A DNA stretch of 64,000 nt from Ancylostoma caninum (GCA_037903475.1 JBAJFG010000565.1:62001-126000); one strand, 5' to 3'. Shown: positions 25,287 to 39,390, numbered from the stretch's first letter. Numbers and translations: made by a program. Notes: generated from the sequence alone by a model not told the origin.

Positions 25287-25460
25287 CTTTACATATCAAA
25301 AAGAATCCACAGCTGTAGGTGTATTCGCAGCTGTAGAATCAGCGCAGTGGTGTTAGTAGTAGGAAAATGCAAAAAAAATCGAAGGTTCATACTGGGAAAG
25401 GTGCCGCCGGTGAGATCCATAAACAAATCTGAGAGTCTGGCGTAACCGGACGATCAAGCT
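25287..25460 (+). repeat. Helitron-like 3' end, degenerate, inside a short repeat pair
   Basis: At 25435-25451 an imperfect hairpin GTCTGGCGTAACCGGAC is followed by GATCAAGCTT, matching the 39.4-kb copy end GATCAAGCTGG except for the terminal bases. The 19-mer CTTTACATATCAAAAAGAA occurs both before (about 25287) and after (about 25459) this piece. Confidence 0.5.
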
Positions 25461-25555
25461 TTACATATCAAAAAGAAAAATACCTTCGCAAATTTCTTCC
25501 CACTTTTTGAGGATGGGGAAGCGTGTAAATGAAGAAGTAGGGCTGATATGACATG

Positions 25556-25744
25556 ATATATGACGCTGCCAACTAATTTGTCCGCGTAAAAATGCAAGTT
25601 GGGAATGAATGGCTACAATCCGGACCGTTCGAGGTATGGCACAGTGAGAATGAAGTAGCGGCATAACTGGAAGCGTTCGGATTCTGCCATTCATTCTCTA
25701 CTTTGCATCTTTGCGAGGACAAATTAGTTGGCAGCGTCATATAT
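25556..25744. mobile_element. Palindromic MITE
   Basis: The outer 28 bp of each arm (25556-25583 and 25717-25744) are perfect reverse complements. The arms continue inward with mismatches (GAATGAATGGC / GCCATTCATTC) to a centre near 25650. There is no coding capacity. Outer similarity extends a little further (GATAT..GACATGATATA). Confidence 0.8.
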
Positions 25745-25765
25745 GGTGTTTATGACGTGATATAA

Positions 25766-26859
25766 AATTACTAGCACTTTATTATATAGGTAGGATAGGA
25801 TATCTATGTATCTACATATACATGTACACCTAGAATTTGCCTCCATATTTGGCCCAAGTAGCAAAGTCCTGGTGAAACATGTCCTCCATATGTGTACGTC
25901 TGTGGCGCGAACAACAACTCAGTATCAACCATTGGTTCCTCGCTGCAAAGAAGTAGCATTCACAGTTGCTGTGGCAACTGCAGGTTCTATTGCGTCGCCA
26001 GTGATAGTCGGTTCGGCTCCAATCCGTGGATATCTGAGATGTCATAACTAGAAAATGCTTTCACTAATCCTAATATCCTATCACAAAATTTTCAGTAATG
26101 ACATACTAACGCAGGAACAGTTGCACGAAAGGTGTTGGGAGTGAACGGTTGCGACGACAACATCGCTGTGGAGTATTCGGCCTAACGTTTTCACATCCCA
26201 GTGAGCTTTTAAAATGTTTCCACCTCGGAAGAATGTCAAGCTAACCGCTCTAAATTGCTGAGATGAAGTGAATTGGCGAGTTTCTGGCGAATTCACCGAA
26301 ATCGTTGCGCATTTTCGGCTCTCGTGTTATTCCAATAGTGGCCTTATGACGCCTTCCACCAAAGTTTCTTCCTAACCATCTGCGCCTGCCAATGATTGTG
26401 TCAATCATTCCTCGGAATGGTGTTAGCCGTTTAAAAACCACTCGCGCCAGAATCCACTACTGCGGAAGTGAATTCGGAGGTGTGGGTAATTTCGAGTCAC
26501 TAAGACTGTTTTTCGGCTCTGATGTACACACGGTGGAATAACAAGCCAAAAACTGGAATTCAAGCAAATGAAATCGTTTGCAGAAATGGTTCTAACAAAA
26601 ATAATCAAAAGAGCAAACGATCGCACGCTGTTGCCGTACTTTTGGCCACCGTTTTCCTTGTTGTATCACATTTTCAAATCCAAAAGTGCATGTCTCATGC
26701 CTCTGCTGAAATTACGAAAGTCCAAAATGTCGTAGGTCTCGATAGTAAGCTCAGGCTTCGCCGAACTTTCGAAGCTACTTCTTTTCCCCTTTGCCTTCCG
26801 GAATTCCTTGTGGAGGTCGTAGCTTGATGATTGTCTACGCCCTACAGAAGCTTCGAAAG
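25766..26859. other. Unassigned
   Basis: A minus-strand frame at 26666-26866 (LTIETYDILDFRNF) looks protein-like but has no clear splice partners. A small inverted pair CTTTCGAAGCT / AGCTTCGAAAG lies at about 26765 and 26851. Confidence 0.3.
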
Positions 26860-27029
26860 TGAACAAGATCTGCGAATTTTACTATGATTTGACTAGGCTA
26901 GGGTGGGAAGCGGAATGAGGACAGAGTTAATGCTTTTACATGATTATTTAGCTCAAAGCTCGAGCTCAAAACTCACACTACCGAACTCGTACTTATTAAT
27001 GAACAAGATCTGCGAATTTTACTATGATT
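26860..27029. repeat. 30-bp perfect direct repeat pair
   Basis: The same 30 bases (starting TGAACAAGATCTGCGAATTT) occur at 26860-26889 and 27000-27029, exactly 140 bp apart. The pair brackets 110 bp of unrelated AT-rich sequence. Confidence 0.85.
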
Positions 27030-27196
27030 GAGGGAAGTATTACACGCTTACAGTTCAGTGTTCGAGAAACATTTACATCAGAATGAAAAAGACACCTGTT
27101 GCACTAACAACCATTTTGAAACTTCTCCATTTATCCATTCAGGCACCAATGATAGGTTAGAGAGAAAAAGTGGCAACCATTGCTTGGACACATCAC

Positions 27197-27324
27197 CTGC
27201 TGCTCATTTGTATTATTGCCTGACAAATGTTCTGCACTTTTGTGCCGATGTCGCTCTTTTTCCTAGCTCCTCTGTTTTCGTGTCCTGTTGTCGACATGGC
27301 GCAAGAAAGCAGCATCTTGAGCAG
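27197..27324 (-). CDS. Possible orphan exon
   Basis: Acceptor AATTTTCACAG, then 42 open codons (starting LLKMLLSCAM, ending AIIQMSSR), then donor CAG|GTGATG in phase 2. The protein was not recognised and no partner exon was linked. It could belong to the 5' part of a minus-strand gene, or be chance. Confidence 0.2.
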
Positions 27325-27329
27325 CTGTG

Positions 27330-30300
27330 AAAATTCATTTGTCGAAACGGAGAACAAACCAAACGGAAGAAGCAGATGAGTTTTGTCGTTCCACTCCGAC
27401 GATGGCATTTCCTCAGAGTTCGAATCAATTTCCAAGTTCATGTAAACGAGATCACTAAAGAAGAGTTTATCCAAAAATTTTAGATTTTATGGTGGCAGGA
27501 CAAAAGAGTGTGCAAATATTAATAGAACAAGCAAGAATGAGGAGATTGGTGGGGGCGTCCAGGTGGGACATTTTCTAGAAAACATGGTGCTGCGAGGAGA
27601 GGTTGGCGATGAAATATAGTGCTGCTGAGTTTAGAAGTGCAGCAATGACACGATATCAGACGTACATATCATACATACGTTCCCGTCCAGGGATAAGCAC
27701 TTGATGCAACAGGTGAAGAAATGACTGATAAGCAAGTGCCAAATAACAGAGCTGAGTGGGTTCTGTCACAGTACAACAAAATTCCGGTATCGAAAGAGTG
27801 GAATTGTCCACAAAGAGATCAGCATCACATTCCTAATCTGTAGTTTGTTGGTTCCTCTTTGTGGTTCTTTACTCGAAACGAATCGCGAAGAGGAGAGAAT
27901 TGGGAAGCAAGCTGATCAGCGATCGACGATACAGAGGCCTTTCGCCTTCTGTACTCCAGGATACGATACTTTTTTACACATGAAAAGACGGTATATTAGG
28001 TTTCTTTTGAGTTAGGGCTCGATACCAGTTCTCACGTGGCACAGTGGAAGACAAGGGATGTCATAGATAGTGTAGGGGAGGGGGAACTTTGTAAGAAAAA
28101 AAATAGAGATTCTCGCCATTCCAGGACCTCGGACGGCAGGATTTTCGAGACGGAGAACATTAAGGATGTCAGTTTCAATAATAAGTAAAAAAATAAATAT
28201 AATATATTATAAATCAATAGCTGGAATGTTTGCTGGGTAATCCCCATGATCTTATTTTATTTTAATTAATTATTTATTTATTTGTAGCACTCTGGGTGCG
28301 AAAAACAAAATACAAAGTGCTGTATGGTTGGCAAAGCTCTCTCTGAAAGTGAATTTATGCTACTGTTGCCGTGCTATCGGGACCACACTGGTGGGTTGTC
28401 CCACCCCCCCCCCCCCTAGAAAAAATGGGAATCGCTGTTCTTAGAGGATCACAAGTGAAAATTTCCTATGCGTCTGGCACACCCTTTAATGGATTTTTTG
28501 GAAGAAAGTTATTAGACGATGAAGATATGTATATTCTTAACCACCTTAGGCTCTCACGAGATTATTCCGGCCTAAACAATTTTTCTAAGGACACTCCTGG
28601 AAGTTATTGCAGAAGAATACCGGAAGAAAAGCTTTACATTCACCTTCCCGGGACCAAACATGAAGGAGCATAACCCAATGATTTCATGTAATGGCATTGA
28701 ACACACGTAATTGAGGGTCCCCTTCGCACTTTTCCGCATCCTCAGTCAAGTGCTTCACGCGACGTCAGCTGTTCCTTTCCGCTTGTCGTTAAGAACAAGA
28801 ACCACTTCGAACTCTCAAATTTCCAAGCGATGGCTTTCATCGCTGGACGAACATCGTCAAAGAGTTTAACACACTAAAACATCAGTTCTAATAGGCTGCT
28901 AAACAAATCTGCTTTGAACCACGTGTTCTCTAATGTCGTACAGCGAGTCCAAGGTATTGGAATGTCTAATTGATTGCAGGCTATTCTTCTTGATTGTAAG
29001 AGCTCAACAAAATGATTGCATCGCCCAGCTAATCACGAATATGATCTAGTCGAACTATTTTTCTTTCTTCTCAAAATCCAGTTCCTGGAGAAGATTAAGT
29101 ATGATCCGTTAGTGATTTGTAAAACACAAAGATTTCGATTGAGCTTGTTACTTCTGCAATATCAAACTATACATATACATCTTTCCATATTCTAAGAAAA
29201 GGAGGTACAGAGTTCCTCGAGATCTGATCCAGTTGATCGCAACAGTTCCGGGATTGGTTTTCAGCGCTACCGTTGGCGCAGGCATGTGACGCTGCCCAAC
29301 ATCAGCCAGCAAGGTTACTGCATCCAACCGTCTCGGGAATTTGTGGATAAATTTGGTGAACGACAAAAGCGGGTTAAGAACAGAGAAAAAATTGATTGCT
29401 ATGGAAAAACAACGAATTCCTCCACAAAAAGGTGACACGAAATAAAACAACCTACTCGCTAATAGCCCAGGGAAAGAAAGGAGAAGAGTGAGCTATCGGT
29501 GATGCCTGAAGCGGTTACCACATACGAAAACGATGTATATGAGAGGAGGAGAAAATGAGAATTTTGAAGAACTTCCTTAATCTTGGACTTTTTTATGTGA
29601 TCTTGAAATCTTGATGCTTAATGGCAGCGCCCAAGAAATTTCTATGCCTTGTTGGAACCGGAGCAAAAGTCCCGATGTTTCCACGAACGTTGCTTGATCG
29701 AAGGTGTTAGCACTCTCAAAATATGAGAGATTATACTGCTATCTTTCTCTTGTACGAAATGTTGCATGGCATGCATATGAGCCGTTTTGTTTGCAACCAA
29801 ATCTCTTCAGCGGGGATGCTCTACCGGTTGTATCAAGCGGATGCCAGTACACCTTCCATTTGTCCCTCTCGCTTGCCAGAGTTGCCCAGTGGGTTGTGTA
29901 TGCTAGAGGAGTACGAAGAGCATCACATCGTACTTTCATATCCTAATCCGTGATAGAGCTTGTTTTCCTCAGCATCTTCATAGTCCCCGCTCATTTCAGT
30001 CATCCAACACCTAAAGAACCAAACTGGGCGCTCTCAAAAACATTTTTTTAGTGTAGATGAAGTTGAGAGTTTTGACTCTGGTCATTGGACGCTGGTCAGT
30101 TCAGGGCTTGATCAATGCGTGCGTGGTGATAATGGTAGAAACCCCAGGATTAAGAATGTAGCTCGAGCACCAATTTTTGTAGCGGTGTTGTCCCTAATGC
30201 TCTTTTTAGTGTGATTGTCAACCTTCATGTTGTCTTTTTTACGATCTCTTCAGTTAGTGAATAACACTTTCGAGAACGTAGGGTGACATATTTGTTGACC

Positions 30301-33300
30301 AACAACACCTAGTAGCTGTCCTCTGCACCTTGCTTTGGGTGTGTCACATCCTAATACACTTCCCTCACACATCAAGTCAAGAAATTTTTGAACTCTGATC
30401 TGATGGTGAAGTCGGGCCAAACTCTCTGTACTGGTGGTGTGCTGCGGGCATTACGTTATCGAGGCACGTTGCAGCGTTCATTATCAAGAATTTGTTCCCT
30501 TCTATGCGAACTGTCACTTAGATATGTAAACATTGCACAATCGTATCTGAAAATGCATTCAACGAGGCGATAGTTGGGCACTTATAGATTGTCGCTTCAC
30601 TTCGTTCGCAGATAACAGCGCTTCGGCTCACTTACAACTTTCGGCTCGAGCATCGCAAGCAAATACTCCGAAGCAGCGTGTCGTTTCCCACGCACCCTGT
30701 GAGCTTTCTTGCGACGGCTGTACAACGGAGTTATGCTCGTATTGTTGTGATGTCGGCTGAGCAATCAAAGCACTCATTAAATCGTATACTGCGCTTCAGC
30801 ATGGGTGACTAGGCTATCTCTTCGCTTGTTCTCAGTCACATTCTTCTGAGTCCAAAACAATTCTAGCTCTTCTTGCATAGACTGAACGTGATTTGTACAC
30901 GTGTCCCATTTTTGCAAGAAGTGTAATGATATAAGAACCACTCTTAGTATTTCTTGATGCTGAAATGTCCACAAAAAATAGAGGGGGATGTCGAGAAGCC
31001 TGCATCGTGCACCGTATACACTGCGCAGATTTGACGTCGTCATATTATCATTTGGCCCTTCGCTCTCATTGGGAAGAAAAGGTAGAAAACTTTAAAAGCG
31101 ATTCGTACTGAGAGTACTGTGCTTTTCAAGTAATGCATTGATGCATTCATCAACATCCGTTTATAGTTACAAAATTGCTCGTTAGCCTCAGAATTTGAAA
31201 GCTTCCAATAATTATGTAGTGCTGTTAGCCGAATTCCTGATGTTCTTGTGTGTTCTTTTTCGTGGTTCATCCATGGCACCGTACCGAACCATCGCTCAAC
31301 TCGTCCAACTGCATGTACATAAGTATTTGTAAGCAACGGGCACATATTGAAATATCTTTTTTGAATCCTATCGTGGAAATCATTCCTGAGGATGATCTTG
31401 GATAGTCCTCGCTGAAGACCAGGCGTTATTGGTGTGCTAGCGAGAATAAGGAATACGTTATCATCAAAATGATCTTTTTCTAGCTCCCTTCAATATTCAA
31501 GAAGAACTAAATGCCCCATGTTAGTTAGTTCACTTTGATACATTGGCTTCATTTTGCGGTGCAATTTTTCTATGCCCCATTTGCGGTCTCACTATATGCT
31601 TTTCATATTTTCTTGTCTTCTTCTTTGTCTTTATCTCCCTCGTGATTTCTGTCTAAATCTGCTGAGCTGTTATTTTTTGAGAGGCATTTCATTAGATTAT
31701 TTCGCCTATCTTTCCACAAATCCATGCTCAAGTAGTTACTGACTACAGACAAGACAAGACTCTCCACAAGTTTCTCCTTCTTACTACTCTCCCACAGTTT
31801 CACACCTGAATTTTAAACCCAATCCTCTGCAGACATAGAAAAAATAGCAAAAAGGTCGGCAAAGAACTCTTGCTAGACAATAAACACACATGTGTGTAGT
31901 GCAACGTTTTTAGAAACCATGATCAGCGCTAGAGTTGAAGCGAATGGAGGTAAACTCCTGATCTCAGCTAGTAAAAAAGACACACTCACTTTAACAGGAC
32001 TAAGTAGATTTCAGTTATGAAATTTCAGAGAAGAGGAGATGTGTAGCTCCTGTCTATACATTTTTGGAACTTCTCAAAATTCCATTCGGCGAGCTCGAGA
32101 TGATATCAACGATAACACCATGAATGCAAAATTGACTATATCGGTTGTTTTTTGAGGAGGTGCTTGGCAGAAATATGCATAAGTGTTCAGTTCAGTTTTT
32201 TGGAACAATATTCGAAGGTGACACGCTATCCACCCCCTCGGTGATTTTGTCAAAACATTCCGTTCATGTCCACTATTGTGAACACAAATCAAGATCTGCT
32301 CTGCTAGACGATGTTTTGGACGTATTCGAATTTGAGTATCCGATTCGAGAGGAGACGAGGGTTTGGGTTTTCAGGAACGAAAGAGCAATGAAATCTCGGA
32401 AGAAGCATGGGAACAGTTTTTTTTCCTTTCTTGCATATTCTATTTCTTGAATCGGCACTGTCGATTTCAAGAATCTTGCTTGTTAAAGTACCAAATTTAG
32501 AAGTAGTAGAGTCAATAGCTACGGAGTTCCTGGGAAGATTGTGACTTACCAGCTCTTTTGAAATCGACGAGCTCTGGGAACAGAGATAGGTATGCTTTAC
32601 CCATGTGATTCCTATTTGTGGGCGGTGATGCTAATCTTAAAGATAACAAAATATATAAAGAAGCTCATCCATTTTGGATATTCGGGAAAAATAGGCCCTC
32701 TCCGGTAACGGCCCACGAATTGTACCGCAGAAGGGAACGCCCTTGCTTAAGTGGATAATTTTAAGATTTTTCGAAATAATATTGACATATGAATCTGTTA
32801 TCAGTACTTTGCTAGTGAAAATAGTGTAAAACATAAGGAATCAAAGGCTTTGCCCAGACAATTGTTCTAAGCCGGCTTAAGCTCCTAAAAAGCAGAGGTG
32901 TGAAGACTATAGAAAAAGCGTAATGCTAAGCAGTTATCACGCGAGAAGTAATACGCTACAAGTTCAGGGTGGGGACATAACCCGATTTTTGGTGTCTTGT
33001 TACTTGCTGCACCGCGAAAAATGAGAGGATATCTCCGAAACTTTCTCAGTCGCTTGCGACCGAAAGTCACTAACGACTAAAATGTGGGTGGTCCGCTGTA
33101 GTAGTTCTCGTATTTTTACACCATTTTTTCAGAAAGCGCTTTTGCACTCTTCACATGTCAGATTGTCTAACACTCAAATGTCTGCCATGTTGTGACGAGA
33201 AGGACGTTGACAAGGATACTACTAAACGATGGATTATAAACATTCCATGAAGGCTCATTTGTCAAATGCTCACTTAGTGCACAGCATCTTGATGTGTTTC

Positions 33301-33421
33301 GTGGACACAGGGACAAGTAGCACCTAACTCCTGTGATCCACAGGTGGCCCTATGGCGTAACCAAGTTTTCGAAGCAAAAGAAAGAGATGGACGAAACCTG
33401 AGTGCGAGATTATATAGTTCT
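27330..33421. other. Long stretch without a supported gene
   Basis: About 6 kb of AT-rich sequence with only short frames. Visible details are a run of 15 C at about 28403-28417 and TTTATTTATTTG-type sequence near 28265. No transposase, RT or RRM signature was found. Confidence 0.4.
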
Positions 33422-33515
33422 ATGGAGAAAAGTAGTGCCGACTATAGCAAGAAACTGCTTACTTCAAAAACAATTGTTGTCACATGCGTCGTACTGCTAT
33501 TGCTGTTTCCACGAG
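33422..33515 (+). CDS. Candidate signal-peptide exon of fbl-1
   Basis: The Met at 33422 opens a 31-codon frame with a hydrophobic core (VVTCVVLLLLF) after two Lys, ending CCACGAG|GTAACT with one base over. That phase is what the first certain fbl-1 exon (45966) needs. Joined, the sequence reads ...LLLLFPRVICASSA followed by NELSRCC, a good secretion signal with a small-residue cleavage site before the mature start. The implied intron is 12.4 kb. An in-frame Met also exists at 33344. The call is inference from phase and composition only. Confidence 0.4.
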
Positions 33516-34754
33516 GTAACTCTAGCCGAACACAAAAATCGCCACTGCTAATACCTACCGCGCCTTCTCATTGCTCAGTGCCGTAGATCTTCCATTTACA
33601 CAGTGCTATAGTGCCCCAGTTTGTCTCAGTCCTCATGGAAAGATGTGATATCCATTATTTTTCATGACTTCAGTTTTGTGGAAATGTGTCTTAACCAGAA
33701 TCGAATTTTCATATCATCCTCAGTCATTTTGATAAGCATCACCAAATCATTTCATGATCACAGTGAGATGTTCGATCAACTAGCAGTCACCGAGTAATCT
33801 AACCAATCAAGAAGGAAGAGCGGTACCTGCACCGGAACGCCCTACTTATGCCAGAACGAAGCTCTAACAGGCTGTCATTCATTGTTCCTCATCATCCATT
33901 TAAACATTGTTTTCAGAATGGAATGAATGCGAACTCATAACGATTGATCGATTAGGTTACTCAAAAGGCTCCCCAGCAGCAGTTGCTTTGAAAAATTCCT
34001 AGATGGTTCTTGGCAAACTGATGCGTACATACCTAGCCAACTTCACTTTGTGGACTACATATTGCAATTGTAAGAATATTATTTTTTAGTTTAATAATGG
34101 TGAAAAGGTGTCCCCAGCAGCATTACTGGACTATATTTGAAAACAGTGACGATAACATTGCCATTTTGGATTTTGAGCTACATACTTCGAACCAACGCGG
34201 ATTTATTCTTCACTAGCGCCCCTTCGGGATGCTAGAAAGTGGGGTGGGCAGCCACTTGAAATATGTGCAAAAGCTTCACACATGCGAAATGTTTCGAATA
34301 TTAGCAAGTAAGCAAAACTAATCATGAGCTGAGCTCAAATGCAAAATCCTCTCCATAAATTGTGTACATTCTGCGGGTCTGGCCGCCTCTCCAACGTCGG
34401 ACTTGGTGTCTCTTCGCGATCCTAGCCTTGCCTGCAAATTCTTAGTCACCCACCTACATGCATAGCTAATTTCCGATGCAATGATGCTATCTATTCTTTT
34501 TTGTCACATTTCTTACATGCCTATGAACCCGTTATAAACAGCCACTCCCAACTTTGCACTGGAGTGTCTTTCACATGGCTTCAGAACTTGTGAACAATAC
34601 AGTGTATGCAATGCCGTGCGAACGATCACCTGAAATGACTCAAGCTTCACGTTACTGAGATAGTCCAGCTAACGAGCCTCAGCTTTCTTAAACTGGAAGG
34701 AAGTAGAGTTGGTTGACTGAGACAGAATGAGCGCATGGCGCACCCCTACCTTAC
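33516..34754. other. Unassigned (would be fbl-1 intron if the first exon is right)
   Basis: No feature recognised. Confidence 0.35.
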
Positions 34755-35072
34755 CGGCATACATGCATCTTAGCGTTTTCCCCATTATTGGGCCACAGTG
34801 GACCCATTCTCCATGCGTGGACCCGTATTCCGGCGCTTTCCCCACTAATGGGCCCCAGTGGACCCAATTTCCATCGATGGAACTGCATCGTGGCGTTTTC
34901 CCTACTTCTGGGCCAGGGTAGACCCTTTCTTCATCTGTGGAGTCGCTCCCTAGCATTCTCCCACTGATGGTACCTTGCGGACCCAGTCTCCAGTCGTGGA
35001 CTCGTATCCTTCCGCTTTCCCCATTATTGGGCCCCTGTGGACCCAATTTCCATCGATGGACCGGTATCCTAT
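34755..35072. repeat. Minisatellite, class 2, about five 60-bp units
   Basis: Units share GCGTTTTCCCCAnTAnTGGGCC, CAGTGGACCC and TCCATCGATGGA skeletons. It is the same class as 13500-14066 and 58885-59035. Sequence just downstream (35269-35369) is about 80% identical to 59507-59614, so the arrays belong to a dispersed element. Confidence 0.8.
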
Positions 35073-35268
35073 TCTAACGTGGTCATCGTCCAGTGTTTCA
35101 AAATTGAGTGGAGTTAATGACAAAGCTCCAGCAGAGGGGCGACTCTGCTCCGTACTTTGCTGCTATGCAACGTCAAGTCGTTGTAATCACTGTCTCGCCC
35201 CGAGGGCTAGAGACCGCCAGCCGCTGGTCCCACCGCGAAATCCTGAGCGCACCCGACTTGCACTACGT

Positions 35269-35369
35269 CTATGCACTTATGACGAAACATCGGCCGAATG
35301 CTCCATCAGCTTCGCATCCTCGCGTGCACTGTCTATAACTGAAGCCCATGATGGAAACATGCGGTCACG
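35269..35369 (+). repeat. Dispersed repeat shared with 59.5 kb
   Basis: From TATGCACTTATGAC through CATCGGCCGAATG and CAGCTTCGCATCCTC to the GCGGTCACG end. It aligns to 59507-59614 with one short insertion there. Confidence 0.8.
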
Positions 35370-38300
35370 TGCTGGTCCCCTACCGTTTGCGCTCTATAAA
35401 ATTTTGTTGCACTACCATGATTTATATGAGAGGATTCTCAAAAAGGAAGCTGAAGAAAGAGTATATTTGGTGTGCTGATAACGAATATGAAGTTGCTTTT
35501 CATGTGGACGTCTTTCTGTACTGTTATGGTATTCATACTGTAGGAACTGTACATGTTCATCTTCTTCAGATTTTGGCCAACTTTCACAAATTATTTATTT
35601 GCCAACTATTTCACCAGCTGATCACGAATATGGCATCATTTTTGCGCTGAAATGGGCCTCTGAAATGTTAGTGCAGTACCATTCGGATTATAGGCTACTA
35701 TACACAATAACCCGACTTTGCTCAGCAACTTCATAAAATTTTGTGTTCATGCGTACTGAATGCCTTATTCGTGATCAGCTTGTGGAATAACCTCTGTAGA
35801 GAAGGCTGTAATGAGTTCTAGAGGAAAATTTATTTCAGATGAGGCGACAGTAACCTTATAAAAATGTTCTACGACGGAATTCGAAAGTCTTTCTGTACTC
35901 AGCATATCAAATCTATTATGCCAAGTTTTACTGAACAATGGGTGAAAATGCATCTACCCACTCTCGCTGTGCTGAGCTACAGTACGAACTGGGCATCATA
36001 TTCGTGATCAGCGTGTGAAATATGTCCTGCGTAGTGTGATTCTGAGAAAATTTCGCTAAAAAATCCAGTCCGTTATGTTCTAGCACGTCGGATGACACAG
36101 GTTAGCGGATAACGGAGGTGTCTTTCTCGGTTTTGCGTTATTTTTTATGATCTGCTGCCATTTTATTACAGGTAGTGCGAAAAGGGAATGCGGTGCATTA
36201 TTTGGTGTGTGGGATAAGTAATACATATTAATTTGAATGCTTGGGCTTCCTAACAGCTTCCCACAGAAAGGCTTTCCGATATCGAATGAGAGCCGAAATT
36301 GCATATTTTTTGGACTTGTCATATTTTCTCGTTTTTCTTATTTCTCATTCATCCTATGTATCATATCTCGTGTGAACGCAATTTCACAAAATTCTGTTGA
36401 AAAAGGCAACCTGGATGAAGTATCCTCCTTTAATGGCATATCGAAGGCTGAAAATGACCACAACAGCTATTAGGCTGCCCTTTTCCTTTTCGGAAAAGTA
36501 GCAGTTTCTATTGCTGTTCTTTGGGAGAATATCTATGTTGCCTAATGCCTACGCCATGAAATATCCTTTGTTTTCCTCGCACTATTCTAGAAGTAGGACA
36601 CCTGAAAGATCATGAAATCAGCAGAAGGAGAAACAGCTCGGCACGGAGGCGATGGGCATGGCTGGTACATGTGAGTGCCAGTGCAGCGATGTCGACATTA
36701 TAAATCAAGACAGCAAGCAGAGTTGTTTTGATCGGCTGCGAAATGCTCTGACTCTCTTCTTTATTGCTTAGTGCCTGAAAATGTTCGTGCTGCTCACTTC
36801 CGGCGACTCTAGCTGAGTGTCGGTGTTTTTTGGGCTGTTCCAGGTAGATCGTTGACTGCCATGCTCCTCCTCACAGGGTATCATATGTCCTGAGGCGGTA
36901 GCATATGTTGCTTTTTGTCATGTGCTGCTGTATACATCCTGTATACATCGATTCCCCTTTTTACGTGATTTCACTTCCTTTCTTTTGTTCTTATTTGAGA
37001 TGAATGCGTTTATTCTTTTGCTATTCCATCAATCCTATCGGAATTTCTTCGTTGATTCACGCTACATTCTATTTCAAGCCGTAATGGCGAGGATTCAGGA
37101 TTCCCTGTTCTCTATTCTCGTGTTTGAGCCAGAACACTTTGCTTAAACTGCTCCAGAAATGTGAGGAAGCAATAGCGTTAATGATCGACAGGTGCATCTT
37201 ATTGATCACATCTTATCTGACAAGCTATAAATAGCTAGATGTTGCACAGTAGCATCAGCTTTCCGAATTTTCTCCAGGCAATATAATAGCTCTTAATCTT
37301 TTTCTAAACAATCTCTCAGTTTGTCGCAAAAGTTTTCCGCCATTCTGATTTTCTCTTCAAATTACTCTCTCTTATTCAACACAATCAACACTAAAGGCTG
37401 TGATTATCAATCAAAACTTTGACTGTAACAGTATAGTGTGTGTGAAAAGCACTGACCTGCTCTAGTGAATCATAGAATCCATAAAAATCGTAGTTCTAAC
37501 ACTACTTTCACCAGTCATAAACAGAGAAAATGAAAGGAAACTCCAGTACCGCGCTGCAGATAGTAATTTTTACTTGATTCACGGCTTCTACCCAGAAGCT
37601 CTTGCGAAGTCAAAACAGTGGTCAGAAATAGCATACGTTCAGTCCTTCAAAATGTTTCAGCCCCTCTTTTCTAAAGTTGTTCCATTTTCTTTCTGTTTTG
37701 TTAACGGCGCATTTGAAATTCCTATCAATTTCGTCGGTTCTAGCCTCCCCCCTACAAAGATTGGTATCAAAACAGTAATCTAAAGAAGCATATTGTCCTT
37801 CCTAGCAACTATTGGTTTAACGCTGGACCGCTCCTCTTCTGACAAGACTTCTTTTTTTTAGCTCATAAGGTAACGTCGGTGAAAGCGTTGCAGTAAAAAA
37901 AACAATTTGCCTGCCTGTCAATTGAAGTATTATAGATGACAGCCTTAGTGCTCCAATTTCGAACAGTTGGATTGTAACACATGGACCATCTCAAGAAGCA
38001 AACATGTACTACACTCGGTATAGTTTGGACATGTGGATGGATTGTTCAGAAGAAACAAATTGTGAAATGGACGAAGATTTGTGCTCCGTAACACTGGAGT
38101 ATACCTATGTGGCTTCCTCAGGGCCCTTTCGAGAATGGACATAACGTTGAACGTACCTAGTCTCATACTATTCACTCTATTGTTTTTGTATGCTGGAAAG
38201 AGACCGGTCACATCCATGACAGCTACTGGGCTTTTCACTGGTCATTTCAAGCGATCAATACTTTCATGCATCCTGTAGAGCCATAGATTTGTTAGTCCAC

Positions 38301-39390
38301 AAATTCACCAAGTACCGAGCATTGCCTATTGGGTGTGAAGTTCTTAACTTGGCTTCGTACCTCAGTTTAATCGCATCCAAGCCACAGGTGCTTCTGCGCA
38401 TGATTGCGTAGGGAACCAGCTTTTCGTCACTGATAGCCGGGTTGGCATGCTTCTTGAAGATACGAATGGAGAGTCACTTTACTGAGTCCATTAAAGGCAT
38501 GGCATCCACGCAATTCTTGCGGGAATATTCTTTCGTGATAACTCTGGTGCGAGTGCATCAGAAAACTTTATTTCCTACATGTGTACTGCTCCTCCTAAAT
38601 CACAGCATAATCTCGAACGTCGACTTTACTATTTAAGTACTCGATCTCCCGAAACTTTCGATGGAATTCCTCTAGTAGTGTACAATGTTGCGCTGAGGAA
38701 AATTGTGTACTTCCATGCATACGTTCCCAACTTTCCGTCATCCTGTGGGAAGATTGAGGGGAAGGAGGCAATCGCCCACCGCCGTAATAAATTTTTCTGA
38801 GCTTCCGACAGTGCGAGCTTAGCTTTTTTAGCATCAATTCAACATTATGCGGAATTGTAAAAGAATTTCTCCATGAAAAGCCCTAACCATGGTTTGATCG
38901 ATTCGATATGAACTCATCCGAGCAGTATAGAATTGTTAGAAGGTCGCTTACAGTCGCAGCCGTTGGATTGTATACATGTTTGGAGTGGTACTATTGCCAG
39001 AGAAAACAGCGTAGATGTGGTAAGTTTCGTTCTACCCAAAGCTTTGAGCTTTCAAATCATGAAAAGCTTTCAGTTGAAAGTCATGGGATAAAGGACATGC
39101 TTCGGCGCTGGTTTGGATCGACTTTACAGTGGAGATTTATGCCCGTTCACGTAGGCAGTAAAAAATGCTCCCGGAAATTATGACCTCATGGACCTTCTCG
39201 CAGATTAGGGCGATCTCAAATAATACCTCATCTGATACTATCTCTCCGCGACTCTCAAGCATTGAGACTTTGTTCCATGTTGTCTTCGTATTCAGAGATC
39301 TGTTGTAACTTACTGACTCCGCCGTTTGATATTTAGCATATTATATTGTTGATATAGTACAATTTCATCCAATCAATGGCATTATAAGTA
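35370..39390. other. Unassigned
   Basis: Ordinary AT-rich sequence. The minus-strand frame at 37945-38238 and the plus-strand frames near 36240, 36920 and 37570 were read and match nothing known to me. Confidence 0.4.
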
